Shown here: positions 1 through 7,025 of the stretch, piece after piece
Position numbering within the stretch: position 1 is the stretch's first letter
How the letters are laid out: each line of letters starts with the position of its first letter
The notes under the pieces: model-generated
Told to the model about the DNA's origin: nothing
What the model saw: only the letters and a program-made list of their open reading frames with translations
The model's database searches: none
Made by a program: the position numbers and the translations under genes
Assembly: GCA_016866215.1 (NCBI GenBank)
Contig: VGNE01000040.1
Coordinates: 1 to 36,842 of the forward strand
Source: Chloroflexota bacterium
GTDB taxonomy: Bacteria > Chloroflexota > Anaerolineae > Anaerolineales > Villigracilaceae
DNA: 36,842 nucleotides
Direction: 5' to 3'

Positions 1-31
1 TCCAAGTATGATACAGGCGGTTGGTCGGCAT
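1..31 (-). CDS. possible 5' end of a CDS running off the window
   Basis: On the minus strand an ATG at 31 is preceded by GGAG with six bases between, and the frame stays open to the window edge, giving MPTNRLYHTW. Ten residues are too few to name a family. The beginning is faintly reminiscent of some transposase N-termini, but that is only an impression. The 160 bases between this point and the pepF terminator hold no other gene that I can see, only a 7-bp dyad (CAAAACT/AGTTTTG) near 108-132. Confidence 0.3.
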   Translation of the reverse strand, partial: MPTNRLYHTW

Positions 32-190
32 CAGCATCTCCAAGTAAATCGTTTTGTCGTAAAAACAAATTTACTCGATTTTGCTCGCCGATCAACCCCC
101 TTGGTTTCAAAACTGTCTGGTGGCTAGTTTTGATATTAAGTCTGCTTTATTATACGCACTTTTAGTTTGGTTTTACAAATTTGCCCTAAT

Positions 191-219
191 AAAAAGCCGC
201 TCATTTCGGAGCGGCTTTT
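191..219 (-). terminator. Rho-independent terminator of the pepF transcript
   Basis: An 11-bp perfect inverted repeat (192-202 with 209-219, core AAGCCGCTC) has a six-base loop. Read on the minus strand it ends in a short T-run. It lies directly after the pepF stop codon at 228. Confidence 0.8.
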
Positions 220-227
220 GGGTTGTG

Positions 228-2129
228 TTATTTTTTCTTCCTCTTCGCGGGCACTGTCGCAGCTTTGCGCTTGGCAGATTTGGCTTTCACTGTTTTAGCC
301 TTCTTCCCCTTCGGGGACGACGTCGTAGCAACCTTTTTACCTTTTACTTTTCCCTTTGCTTTCGCCACAGGCAGTTTCTCCAACTCGCTGACCAGTTTCT
401 CCAACACATCGAATCCGCCCTGCCAGAATTTCGGGTCGTGGATGTCCAAGCCAGCTTCGCTCAGGATCTTCTCCGGCGCTTCAGACCCGCCCGCCGAAAG
501 GAGCTTGAGATACTTCGGCTTGAACGATTCGCCCTGCGCCTTGAATTGCTGATACAAAGCCAGCACCAGCAATTGACCGAAGGCATACGCATACACATAA
601 AAGGGCGTGTGATAAATGTGCGGAATGCCCACCCATTCCCATTTGAACTCATCACTCAAATCAATAGAATCGCCAAACTGTTCTTTCAGATTCTCCATGT
701 ACGCGGCAGAGAGTTCATCCACAGATGCGTTCTTCTGCACCATTTCATGCGCTTGTTTCTCGAATAAGGCAAAATAAGACTGACGCATGACGGTCGCGTA
801 GGAATCGTCCATTTGTTTGAAGAGAATATCGCGCCGCACCGATTCATCATGCTCTTCGGAGAGCAGTTTATCAATCAACACCATTTCAGCAAATGTAGAG
901 GCTGTTTCAGCAAGCGGGAGCGATGAATGGAAGGTAAAGATATTGTGATGCGCCGCCAGCATGGAGTGGATGGCGTGTCCCAGCTCATGAGCGAGGGTCG
1001 CCACTTCGCGGCCGGTGCCCTGGTAGTTGACCATCACCCACGGTGTCATCTCAGGTAAAACAGACCAGCAGAACGCGCCGCCGCGTTTGCCCTTGCGAAT
1101 TTCACTGTCAATGCGTTTTTCGTCAAAGACTCGCTTCGCTAATTCAGCCAGCTTGGGGTCGAATCCGGAGAATGCTTCCAAAACCATTTTCACGGCTTCG
1201 TCAAAGTCATAGGTCTTTTTGGATGCGGCCACGGGCGCGTAAATATCATAACGACGCAGTTGCTTTACGCCAACATATTTTGCTTTCATCTTGAAATAGC
1301 GTTGGAAGATGCTTGCATTCTCGCGCGCCACACTCAGCAAGGTTTCTACTGCTTCATCGGGAATATCATTGCCTAGATTGCGCGGCGCAATGGAATTTTT
1401 GAACTTGCGTAGATTGACGTTCTCGTTATGCCAGTCACGCAGGCGTGTCTGGTACATTTGCCCGAGGATCGTGCCGTCATTGCCAAATACACGGAATTGT
1501 TCCTGATAACTCTTGGCGCGAACTTTCGGGTCTGTGCTGTAGCGGTACGAGAACAACTCTGCCGCAGTCATCTCTTTTACTTTGCCGTTCACCCTCATTT
1601 TGAAAGTGTAATGGTTCGTGATCGAGTCGTACAAATTAACCAGCGCATTGGAGCCGGTCACATTTTTGATGTTGACGATCTTCTCTTCCGCTTCACTGAG
1701 GGTGTGCGGCTTATACAAACGCATGGCTTCAAGATAATAACGATAATTACCGCAAGCATCCATCAGTCGTTTTGCGTTGGCCTCATCCACTTCCTTCCAC
1801 CACAAACTGAAGAAAAGCGTACGGTTTTCCACCTCCGCCAAAAACTGTAACACGCGTGCTTGCAAGGATTGCGCCGCCTGATCCTGCGTATCTGCTGAAA
1901 AAGACAACCCCGCAAACGAATACAACTTGTTTGCCACACGGGCAGTCTCTTCACTGGCATGCAGCACAGCCACAAATTGGTCAGGGGGCATGTCAGGGCT
2001 GAGTTTTTCACGCACGCCTTCGAACGAAGTCACCTGCTCTTCGATCATATCGAATGCGCTTTGCAATTCTGCGCTTTTATAACCGGGGTACAACGAAGCC
2101 AGGCTCCATTTCGAAAGTTTATATGCCAT
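228..2129 (-). CDS. pepF: M3-family oligoendopeptidase F-like metallopeptidase
   Basis: Zinc metallopeptidase of family M3 that cleaves short peptides in the cytoplasm. The zinc-binding HELGH lies at about residues 380-384, inside AHELGHAIHS, and the third ligand is a Glu about 25 residues later in LPLAETASTFAEM; both fit the M3 family. The length of 633 aa is longer than the usual roughly 590-600. The excess is a Lys/Ala-rich tail of about 45 residues (from about 589) with AKGKVKGKK-like and AKRKAA-like units, which resembles histone-H1-like or nucleic-acid-binding tails. The ATG at 2129 has an AGGA about 8 nt upstream. The gene is downstream of ychF on the same strand but is separated from it by a repeat element. 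The peptidase call is firm; substrate and the role of the tail are unknown. Confidence 0.93.
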   Translation of the reverse strand: MAYKLSKWSLASLYPGYKSAELQSAFDMIEEQVTSFEGVREKLSPDMPPDQFVAVLHASEETARVANKLYSFAGLSFSADTQDQAAQSLQARVLQFLAEVENRTLFFSLWWKEVDEANAKRLMDACGNYRYYLEAMRLYKPHTLSEAEEKIVNIKNVTGSNALVNLYDSITNHYTFKMRVNGKVKEMTAAELFSYRYSTDPKVRAKSYQEQFRVFGNDGTILGQMYQTRLRDWHNENVNLRKFKNSIAPRNLGNDIPDEAVETLLSVARENASIFQRYFKMKAKYVGVKQLRRYDIYAPVAASKKTYDFDEAVKMVLEAFSGFDPKLAELAKRVFDEKRIDSEIRKGKRGGAFCWSVLPEMTPWVMVNYQGTGREVATLAHELGHAIHSMLAAHHNIFTFHSSLPLAETASTFAEMVLIDKLLSEEHDESVRRDILFKQMDDSYATVMRQSYFALFEKQAHEMVQKNASVDELSAAYMENLKEQFGDSIDLSDEFKWEWVGIPHIYHTPFYVYAYAFGQLLVLALYQQFKAQGESFKPKYLKLLSAGGSEAPEKILSEAGLDIHDPKFWQGGFDVLEKLVSELEKLPVAKAKGKVKGKKVATTSSPKGKKAKTVKAKSAKRKAATVPAKRKKK

Positions 2130-2146
2130 GATATTTTCCTATAATT

Positions 2147-2264
2147 TTCGTCATTGCGAGGAGCGTTTGTTGCAACGAAGCAATCTCCCACTATGTTGAA
2201 GACTGCATCGGGCGGAAAAGCGCCGCCCTCGCAACACTTGCACCGCGCGCAAGTGCGGTGTGAC
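2147..2264. repeat. REP/MITE-like intergenic repeat between ychF and pepF
   Basis: It starts with the CGTCATTGCGAGGAGC-type sequence and contains AACGAAGCAATCTC, a repeat style seen in many bacterial genomes. TTGCGAGG (2154-2161) is matched in inverse by CCTCGCAA (2227-2234), and a second hairpin CACTTGC/GCAAGTG follows. It fills almost the whole gap between the two genes. No ORF is supported inside it. Confidence 0.6.
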
Positions 2265-2267
2265 ATG

Positions 2268-3326
2268 TTACAAACTGGATCGGACGTGCATGATATCGCC
2301 GTTCTTAATTAAATATTCCTTGCCTTCGAGTCTTAATTTCCCTTTTGCCTTCGCTTCATTCATGGACCCGAGGCGGATGAGGTCGTCGTAGGCCACCACC
2401 TCCGCCCGCACAAATCCACGCGCCAGATCAGTGTGGATCTCCCCGGCGGATTCCTGCGCTGTCGCGCCGCGATGCGTGGTCCAGGCGCGTACCTCATCTT
2501 CACCGACCGTGAAGAATATCTGCACCTGCAAAAGGTCATAAGACAGGTTGATCATGCGATTCAAGCTAAGTTCCTTGATGCCATACTCTTTCATAAAAAC
2601 AGCAGCATCCTCCGGAGAGAGTTGGGCGATTTCCATTTCAAGTTTGCCCATCAAGGCTACGCAGGGATGGTCCAGTTTTGCATCGGGCGCTGGTTGTCCC
2701 TCGCCGAGATTAAACACGGTCAGGATGGGTTTACGGGTCAGCAAGCCGAAACTGGAAAGTTCCTTCTGCTCTTCATGTGTGAATTCCACTGCGCGCAAAG
2801 GCTGGTTGTCTGAAAGCGTTTTGTGTAATTTTTCGAACATTTCCGTCTGCCGCGCATTTACGGTTTTATCTGTGCCGCCTTTTTTGCGTTCATCGGCCAG
2901 GCGTTCCAATTTACGTTCCACGGCGATCAAATCGTTCAGCAAAAGCTCGGTCAACATGGTATCCACATCACGGAGCGGATCGATGCTTCCGCTGGGATGC
3001 ATCACGCTGTCGTTCTCGAAGCAGCGCACCACAAGGATCAACCCTTCCATCTGGTTCAGTTGATTCAACAATTGTCCGGAAAGCCCGCTTTTGGCCGAAC
3101 CGGTTTCCAGTCCGGCAATATCCGCGTACGTCACTTTGGCGTAGATCGTTTTCTTCGGGTTGAACATGCTGGAGAGTTTGTCCACGCGCGGGTCGGGGAC
3201 ATCCACGACTGCCTGATGCACTTCGATGCGCCCCGCCGAGGCGTTGGTGGGGGCGTTGCCGCGTGTAAGCGCGTTAAAAATCGTGGTTTTTCCTGATTGG
3301 GGTAATCCAATTATTCCTAGTTTCAT
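2268..3326 (-). CDS. ychF: YchF/Obg-like ATPase
   Basis: Member of the YchF (OLA1) subfamily of TRAFAC P-loop NTPases. These are ribosome-associated proteins that prefer ATP and are implicated in translation and stress responses. The N-terminus MKLGIIGLPQSGKTT carries the P-loop, DIAGLETG is the G3 region (usually DIAGLVKGA), and TVFNLGE stands where the family has NxxE. The TGS domain is at the C-terminus (about 265-352) and ends in KNGDIMHVR. The frame is open 27 codons further upstream, but that stretch reads through the tRNA promoter, so the ATG at 3326, directly before the conserved first strand, is chosen. The 352-aa length is normal. It is divergent from tRNA-Leu; the two starts are only 45 bp apart. 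Confidence 0.93.
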   Translation of the reverse strand: MKLGIIGLPQSGKTTIFNALTRGNAPTNASAGRIEVHQAVVDVPDPRVDKLSSMFNPKKTIYAKVTYADIAGLETGSAKSGLSGQLLNQLNQMEGLILVVRCFENDSVMHPSGSIDPLRDVDTMLTELLLNDLIAVERKLERLADERKKGGTDKTVNARQTEMFEKLHKTLSDNQPLRAVEFTHEEQKELSSFGLLTRKPILTVFNLGEGQPAPDAKLDHPCVALMGKLEMEIAQLSPEDAAVFMKEYGIKELSLNRMINLSYDLLQVQIFFTVGEDEVRAWTTHRGATAQESAGEIHTDLARGFVRAEVVAYDDLIRLGSMNEAKAKGKLRLEGKEYLIKNGDIMHVRSSL

Positions 3327-3327
3327 C

Positions 3328-3355
3328 TTGACCTTGTAATTGGGAGTGGTATACT
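3328..3355 (+). promoter_or_regulatory. sigma-70-type promoter of tRNA-Leu
   Basis: TTGACC (3328-3333), a 16-bp spacer and TATACT (3350-3355) with an upstream TG (TGGTATACT). It predicts a start about 7-8 nt downstream, just before the tRNA at 3371. The element overlaps the leader region of the divergent ychF. Confidence 0.75.
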
Positions 3356-3370
3356 TCCGTTCGCAAATGA

Positions 3371-3453
3371 GCCGGAGTGGCGGAATTGGCAGACGCGCAC
3401 GACTCAAAATCGTGTTCCCTACGGGAATGAGGGTTCGATTCCCTCCTTCGGCA
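3371..3453 (+). tRNA. tRNA-Leu(CAA)
   Basis: Class II tRNA. The acceptor stem GCCGGAG/CTTCGGC pairs over 7 bp with one G-T. The anticodon loop is CTCAAAA with anticodon CAA, there is a long variable arm (TCCCTACGGGA), and the T arm is GAGGG-TTCGATT-CCCTC. The discriminator is A, as expected for Leu, and CCA is not encoded. It reads UUG codons. It has its own promoter upstream and a terminator downstream. Confidence 0.97.
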
Positions 3454-3507
3454 CAGCGGATAATGTACCGGAAGCGGTATTATACCTCACGGGTATAAAA
3501 ACATTTT

Positions 3508-3544
3508 AAAACATCCTCCTGAATTTGGAGGATGTTTTATTTTT
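3508..3544 (+). terminator. Rho-independent terminator after tRNA-Leu
   Basis: A 12-bp perfect inverted repeat (3508-3519 with 3527-3538) with a 7-nt loop, followed by ATTTTT. It closes the tRNA transcription unit. Confidence 0.88.
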
Positions 3545-3566
3545 GTATATCCTGCCTGCTCAAACG

Positions 3567-3594
3567 TTGACAGATATTTTGATGAACGTAAAAT
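3567..3594 (+). promoter_or_regulatory. promoter for the micro-protein/glgC unit
   Basis: Consensus TTGACA (3567-3572), a 16-bp spacer and TAAAAT (3589-3594). The predicted start near 3601 gives a leader of about 80 nt before the small ORF at 3681. The leader contains a dyad ATATGAC/GTCATAT whose role cannot be told. Confidence 0.7.
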
Positions 3595-3680
3595 AATATT
3601 ACGAAAGCAACATATGACGCTGAAAAACGTAAATCCTCCTGAGACGAGTCATATCCAATGTTTTCCGGAGATTGAACAAG

Positions 3681-3785
3681 ATGAGACTTTATCTGCTTTT
3701 TGCCGTTATTGATATTTTGATCCTGGTGGCCTATCCGATTGTGTATCTGTTTTATAGCGTCCGCAAGTTGATGGGTGTAAAATAG
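3681..3785 (+). CDS. 34-residue single-pass membrane micro-protein
   Basis: A short frame encoding MRLYLLFAVIDILILVAYP and continuing to SVRKLMGVK. It is one long hydrophobic segment (about residues 4-25) followed by a basic tail, so probably N-out/C-in by the positive-inside rule. A CCGGAG ribosome-binding site ends 10 nt before the ATG, and a consensus promoter lies 80 nt upstream. glgC starts 48 nt after the stop, so the two are probably co-transcribed. I do not recognise the family. The combination of promoter, RBS, hydrophobic composition and stop makes coding likely, but nothing shows a function. Confidence 0.6.
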   Translation: MRLYLLFAVIDILILVAYPIVYLFYSVRKLMGVK

Positions 3786-3833
3786 AACGACCTCGCTTTC
3801 AAAATACGCGAAGGATAATCCGGGAGGTACATA

Positions 3834-5081
3834 ATGCCCTCATTGAAAGATGTCCTGGCGGTGATTCTGGGTGGAGGGCGTGGCGCGCGCCTCTATCCTC
3901 TGACTCAAATGCGCTCGAAGCCAGCCGTGCCGATCGCGGGCAAATACCGCCTGATCGATATTCCCATCAGTAATTGTATTAATTCAGAGATTTATCGCAT
4001 TGCGATCCTGACGCAGTTCAATTCTGTTTCATTGCACCGTCACATCACCCGTACTTATAACTTTGACGCCTTCCATCAGGGCTGGATTCAGATCTGGGCG
4101 GCGGAACAAACCCTCGAAAACGCAGACTGGTATCAGGGTACAGCGGATGCATTCCGCAAGCAAACCCTCGAGATACAGTCTACGGGAGCGAATTACGTTT
4201 TGATTCTGGCGGGCGATCATCTCTATCGCATGGATTACAAGGCCATGGCTGAGTATCACTGGGAGAATAATGCCGATATCACCATCGCGGTGCATCCCGT
4301 TTCGAAAGAGGAGGTAACGCGTTTTGGCATCTTGAAACGCGAGTCGAATGGCCGCATTACAGACTTTGTGGAAAAACCCAAAGACCCGCGAATCCAAAAG
4401 AAATACATCAGCCGGGACGACCCCCACAAACCATTCCTCGCTTCCATGGGGATTTACATGTTCAACACAAAAATACTGATGGATTTGCTGAAGGATTTCC
4501 CGCACCATGACGACTTTGGCGGAGATATTATCCCGCAGGCGATCAAATCCAACGCGGTGTATGGGTTTGACTTTAACGGCTATTGGCAGGATATTGGGAC
4601 GATCCGCTCGTTCTACGAGACCAACCTTGCACTTACCACTCCTGAAACGCCTTTTAATTTTTACGATGCAAAACTTCCCATCTACACCGATACGCGTTTT
4701 CTGCCCGGCTCCATTGTGGAAGATAGCAACCTGAAAAATGTTTTGATCGCTGAAGGATGCCGTATATTAAAATCCGAGATTGATCATTCCATCATTGGCA
4801 TTCGCAGCCAGATATCAGCTGGATGCATGATCAAAGACAGTATTATGATGGGTTCGGATTATTATGAACCCGACCGCGCAGGCCTGCCGATTGGCATTGG
4901 CGCAAACTGTTACATTGAAGGTGCGATCCTCGACAAGAACGTGCGCATTGGAAATAATGTAACCATGCGCCCCTTCCCGCGCAATAAGGATATTGATAAT
5001 GAGAAATGGTATGTGCGGGATGGCATTGTTGTCATCCCAAAGGATGCGGAGATATTATCCGGCACGACCATTGCGCCTTAA
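3834..5081 (+). CDS. glgC: glucose-1-phosphate adenylyltransferase
   Basis: Makes ADP-glucose from glucose-1-phosphate and ATP, the committed step of bacterial glycogen synthesis. The nucleotidyltransferase domain starts with LGGGRGARLYPLT and RSKPAVPIAGKYRLIDIPISN, followed by QGTADAFRK and a conserved DHLYRMDY. The C-terminal part (from about 290) is the left-handed beta-helix with repeated hexapeptide-like strands (VEDSNLKNVLIAEGCRI, IGANCYIEGAILDKNVRIG). GGGAGG lies 6 nt before the ATG, and the length of 415 aa is typical. No glgA or glgB is adjacent, so the glycogen genes are split in this genome. Confidence 0.95.
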   Translation: MPSLKDVLAVILGGGRGARLYPLTQMRSKPAVPIAGKYRLIDIPISNCINSEIYRIAILTQFNSVSLHRHITRTYNFDAFHQGWIQIWAAEQTLENADWYQGTADAFRKQTLEIQSTGANYVLILAGDHLYRMDYKAMAEYHWENNADITIAVHPVSKEEVTRFGILKRESNGRITDFVEKPKDPRIQKKYISRDDPHKPFLASMGIYMFNTKILMDLLKDFPHHDDFGGDIIPQAIKSNAVYGFDFNGYWQDIGTIRSFYETNLALTTPETPFNFYDAKLPIYTDTRFLPGSIVEDSNLKNVLIAEGCRILKSEIDHSIIGIRSQISAGCMIKDSIMMGSDYYEPDRAGLPIGIGANCYIEGAILDKNVRIGNNVTMRPFPRNKDIDNEKWYVRDGIVVIPKDAEILSGTTIAP

Positions 5082-5110
5082 GAAAGTGTTTTGAATATCA
5101 AAAATTTAAC

Positions 5111-5222
5111 CGGAGATGAACAAAGATAAACAGGGATTCGCCCTGACAAACGGAACTGTGCCTGTTTTTCGATCTTCAAGGATCTTGAAAATCTTTGTTC
5201 ATCTCCGTTTATCTCTGGTGAA
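5111..5222. repeat. inverted repeat built of phased 10-nt motifs
   Basis: Two arms face each other: 5111-5127 (CGGAGATGAACAAAGAT) and its exact 17-bp reverse complement at 5191-5207. Each arm is itself a series of about three 10-nt units of the type CRRAGATRAA; the right arm continues with AGATAAA-like units to 5222. An inner hairpin TTCAAG/CTTGAA lies at 5175-5189. It sits 30 bp after the glgC stop. The repeat does not resemble an IS end and contains no gene. Confidence 0.75.
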
Positions 5223-5288
5223 TCCGAATTTCAAAGCACTCTCAAAGACTCTTTATACAACCAGACCCCTTGCAAAAGTCTCAAACAG

Positions 5289-5314
5289 GTCAGACTTGCA
5301 GGCTGACAGTTTTT
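5289..5314 (+). terminator. weak candidate terminator downstream of glgC
   Basis: GTCAG (5289-5293) pairs with CTGAC (5303-5307), and AGTTTTT follows. The stem is only 5 bp, so the call is tentative. The rest of the 359-bp gap between glgC and the next gene holds the 10-nt array above and a dyad ATGCAGG/CCTGCAT at 5362-5394, just upstream of the next promoter; I see no gene in it. Confidence 0.35.
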
Positions 5315-5361
5315 GAAAACATAAGCTTTGACGGGGCTGCAAACCCACCCTGCGAACGCTT

Positions 5362-5394
5362 ATGCAGGAGGCCAATAGTAATTTTCGCCTGCAT
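5362..5394. promoter_or_regulatory. dyad upstream of the membrane operon, possible operator
   Basis: ATGCAGG (5362-5368) and CCTGCAT (5388-5394) form a 7-bp inverted repeat with a 19-nt spacer, 28 nt upstream of the extended -10 element. The position suits an activator or repressor site, but a chance dyad is possible. Confidence 0.3.
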
Positions 5395-5421
5395 GGGGCA
5401 TGAGGATCAACATTAGAATTA

Positions 5422-5430
5422 TGCTATACT
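5422..5430 (+). promoter_or_regulatory. extended -10 promoter of the membrane operon
   Basis: TGCTATACT with no good -35 upstream. The predicted start near 5437 leaves about four bases before the ATG at 5441, and there is no Shine-Dalgarno sequence, so the first gene is probably translated from a leaderless or nearly leaderless mRNA. Confidence 0.6.
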
Positions 5431-5440
5431 CGCATTAATT

Positions 5441-5686
5441 ATGAAGTCACCGCGCGAATTTTGGCCGCGCTGGGCTGAGTCCCTGCGCCGATATCAACTT
5501 AACGACCTGGTCGCCTCGTTCCTTGAAGCAGGAAACCCCCTTGCTTTGCTAGGGGCGCAGGCGATTTATTTTGGTGCAGGCTTCGTAAAAAGTGATCAGT
5601 GGAACGCGCTTGCGGAAACCCTTGAAGAGGAAACAGAAGCGCGCGCATTTGCATCCTTCTTAATCCAGGAACAGGCAGGCCAATGA
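5441..5686 (+). CDS. small uncharacterised cytoplasmic protein, first gene of the membrane operon
   Basis: 81 aa, starting MKSPREFWPRWAESLRRYQL. It is rich in Trp, Arg and Glu at the ends with an apolar centre (PLALLGAQAIYFGAGFV), so it is probably helical with a possible amphipathic or membrane-touching helix. I do not recognise the family. The stop overlaps the next start as ATGA, implying translational coupling to the two-TM protein after it. The position at the head of a seven- to eight-gene operon suggests a small accessory or regulatory subunit; this is inference. Confidence 0.75.
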   Translation: MKSPREFWPRWAESLRRYQLNDLVASFLEAGNPLALLGAQAIYFGAGFVKSDQWNALAETLEEETEARAFASFLIQEQAGQ

Positions 5687-6414
5687 CTTCACTGGTAATT
5701 CTTAGCTTAAGCGGCGCACTTCTGCTTGGAATAACCTTGTGGAAACGAAAGTCTCCTGCCATGCTGCGAGAGATACCGGCATTCACGCGGTTATACCGCA
5801 CACTGGGGTTAAGTGTAGAAGACGGAACGCGCTTGCACGTTTCTCTTGGAAGTGGAAGTCTGCTTGATACAAGTGGAGGTTCCGCGCTGGCAGGGCTGGC
5901 CATGTTGCGCATCATCGCAGAACGCACATCCGACAGTGACAAGCCCGTAGTTGCTTCTGTTGGTAATCCGCCTTTTGGACTTTTGATGCAGGATACATTA
6001 CAGGCCGGTTATCAAGCGGCAGGTGCGGATGAGTTGTATATCCCAACGATGGGGCGCGTAACGGGGCTAACGCCATTTGGTTATGCGGCCGGCGCAATGC
6101 ACATTTCTAAAAACGAAGAAGTCTCTGCAAATATCCTGGTCGGGCATTTTAGCTCTGAAGTTGCCTTGCTTGCCGAAGCCTCAGACCGCGAGAATGAGAT
6201 CATGATCGGCGCCAGCGACAACCTGACCGGGCAGGCTGTCCTCTTCGCAAGCACACAGGATGCGTTGATCGGCGAAGAACTATTTGCCGCAGGCGCATAT
6301 CTAAATGCAGGCGCATCGCACACTGCCAGCCTGACCGTGCAGGATATTTTGCGCTGGCTGGTGATCGCCGCTTTACTTGGCGGCGCATTCGCAAAATTTG
6401 CGGGAATCATCTGA
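5683..6414 (+). CDS. membrane-anchored protein of unknown function (DUF6754-like)
   Basis: 243 aa with one N-terminal membrane segment (about 2-20) and one at the C-terminus (about 220-241). Between them is a roughly 195-residue Gly/Ala/Ser-rich globular domain with SLGSGSLLDTSGGSALAGL, VASVGNPPFGLLMQD and IMIGASDNLTGQAVLFAST. It resembles, from memory, the Chloroflexota family annotated as DUF6754; the name is tentative. It overlaps its neighbours by 4 nt upstream (ATGA) and 1 nt downstream (TGATG), so stoichiometric synthesis with them is likely. The basic KRK after TM1 suggests that the globular part is cytoplasmic. No catalytic motif is evident. Confidence 0.8.
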   Translation: MTSLVILSLSGALLLGITLWKRKSPAMLREIPAFTRLYRTLGLSVEDGTRLHVSLGSGSLLDTSGGSALAGLAMLRIIAERTSDSDKPVVASVGNPPFGLLMQDTLQAGYQAAGADELYIPTMGRVTGLTPFGYAAGAMHISKNEEVSANILVGHFSSEVALLAEASDRENEIMIGASDNLTGQAVLFASTQDALIGEELFAAGAYLNAGASHTASLTVQDILRWLVIAALLGGAFAKFAGII

Positions 6415-7025
6415 TGCGCGTATTAACTACAGTCATTGCCATCGCAGCCGGCGCCTTAATATTAGCTGGTTATTTCTTCCCTGCATTGGCAGATGTTCAA
6501 ACGCTCTTATTGAATTGGGCGATCATTCTCGCAGGGGTTGTTGTGCTGGTCGGGATATCTAATTTGATCTCAGTGCATACGGATAAGATCAGCCGCAGAG
6601 AAAAGGGAAGCGCCTATAGCGCGCTGCTTGTCATCGGGTTGGTTGCCACGCTGTCCTTCGGCATGATCTTGCGCCCGCACCACTCCACCATGAAGATCGT
6701 GATGAACGGCATCATCATCCCTGCAGAAGCATCATTGATGGGTGTGTTGACCATATCCCTGCTTTACGCGGCCATCCGCCTCCTTCGCCGCCGCGCAGAT
6801 TTGATGGGCATCATCTTTTTGTCCACAGCCGCCTTGCTCCTGCTTGGCTCAGCCACATTGCCCCTTGGAGATATTCCATTGATCGGCACTTTACTGCGCC
6901 CCTGGGTCACTCAAATACTGGCGCTTGGCGGAGCGCGCGGAATCTTGATCGGCGTTGCGCTTGGTACACTCATGACAGGCTTGCGCGTTTTGTTTGGCGC
7001 GGATCGCCCGTATGGAGGCAATTAA
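6414..7025 (+). CDS. six-TM integral membrane protein, uncharacterised
   Basis: 203 aa with about six hydrophobic helices: near 4-24, 32-54, 66-86, 98-120, 128-148 and 158-180. Loops are short, with charged stretches HTDKISRREKGS after TM2 and RRRAD after TM4 that look cytoplasmic. No transporter signature is recognisable. Start and stop overlap the neighbouring genes by one base each (TGATG and TAATG). It is probably a membrane scaffold partner of the other operon products, but this rests on gene context alone. Confidence 0.8.
   Translation: MRVLTTVIAIAAGALILAGYFFPALADVQTLLLNWAIILAGVVVLVGISNLISVHTDKISRREKGSAYSALLVIGLVATLSFGMILRPHHSTMKIVMNGIIIPAEASLMGVLTISLLYAAIRLLRRRADLMGIIFLSTAALLLLGSATLPLGDIPLIGTLLRPWVTQILALGGARGILIGVALGTLMTGLRVLFGADRPYGGN

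Noticed and set aside
81-767. Open frame of 228 codons on the + strand opposite pepF
   Set aside because: It lies antisense to the C-terminal half of a clear M3 peptidase, has a composition as expected of a mirrored frame, and begins inside untranslated DNA and the terminator.
1428-1850. 140-codon + strand frame within pepF
   Set aside because: Antisense shadow; the pepF frame carries all M3 motifs.
4029-4508. 159-codon minus-strand frame within glgC
   Set aside because: Shadow of glgC; no ribosome-binding site, no recognisable motif.
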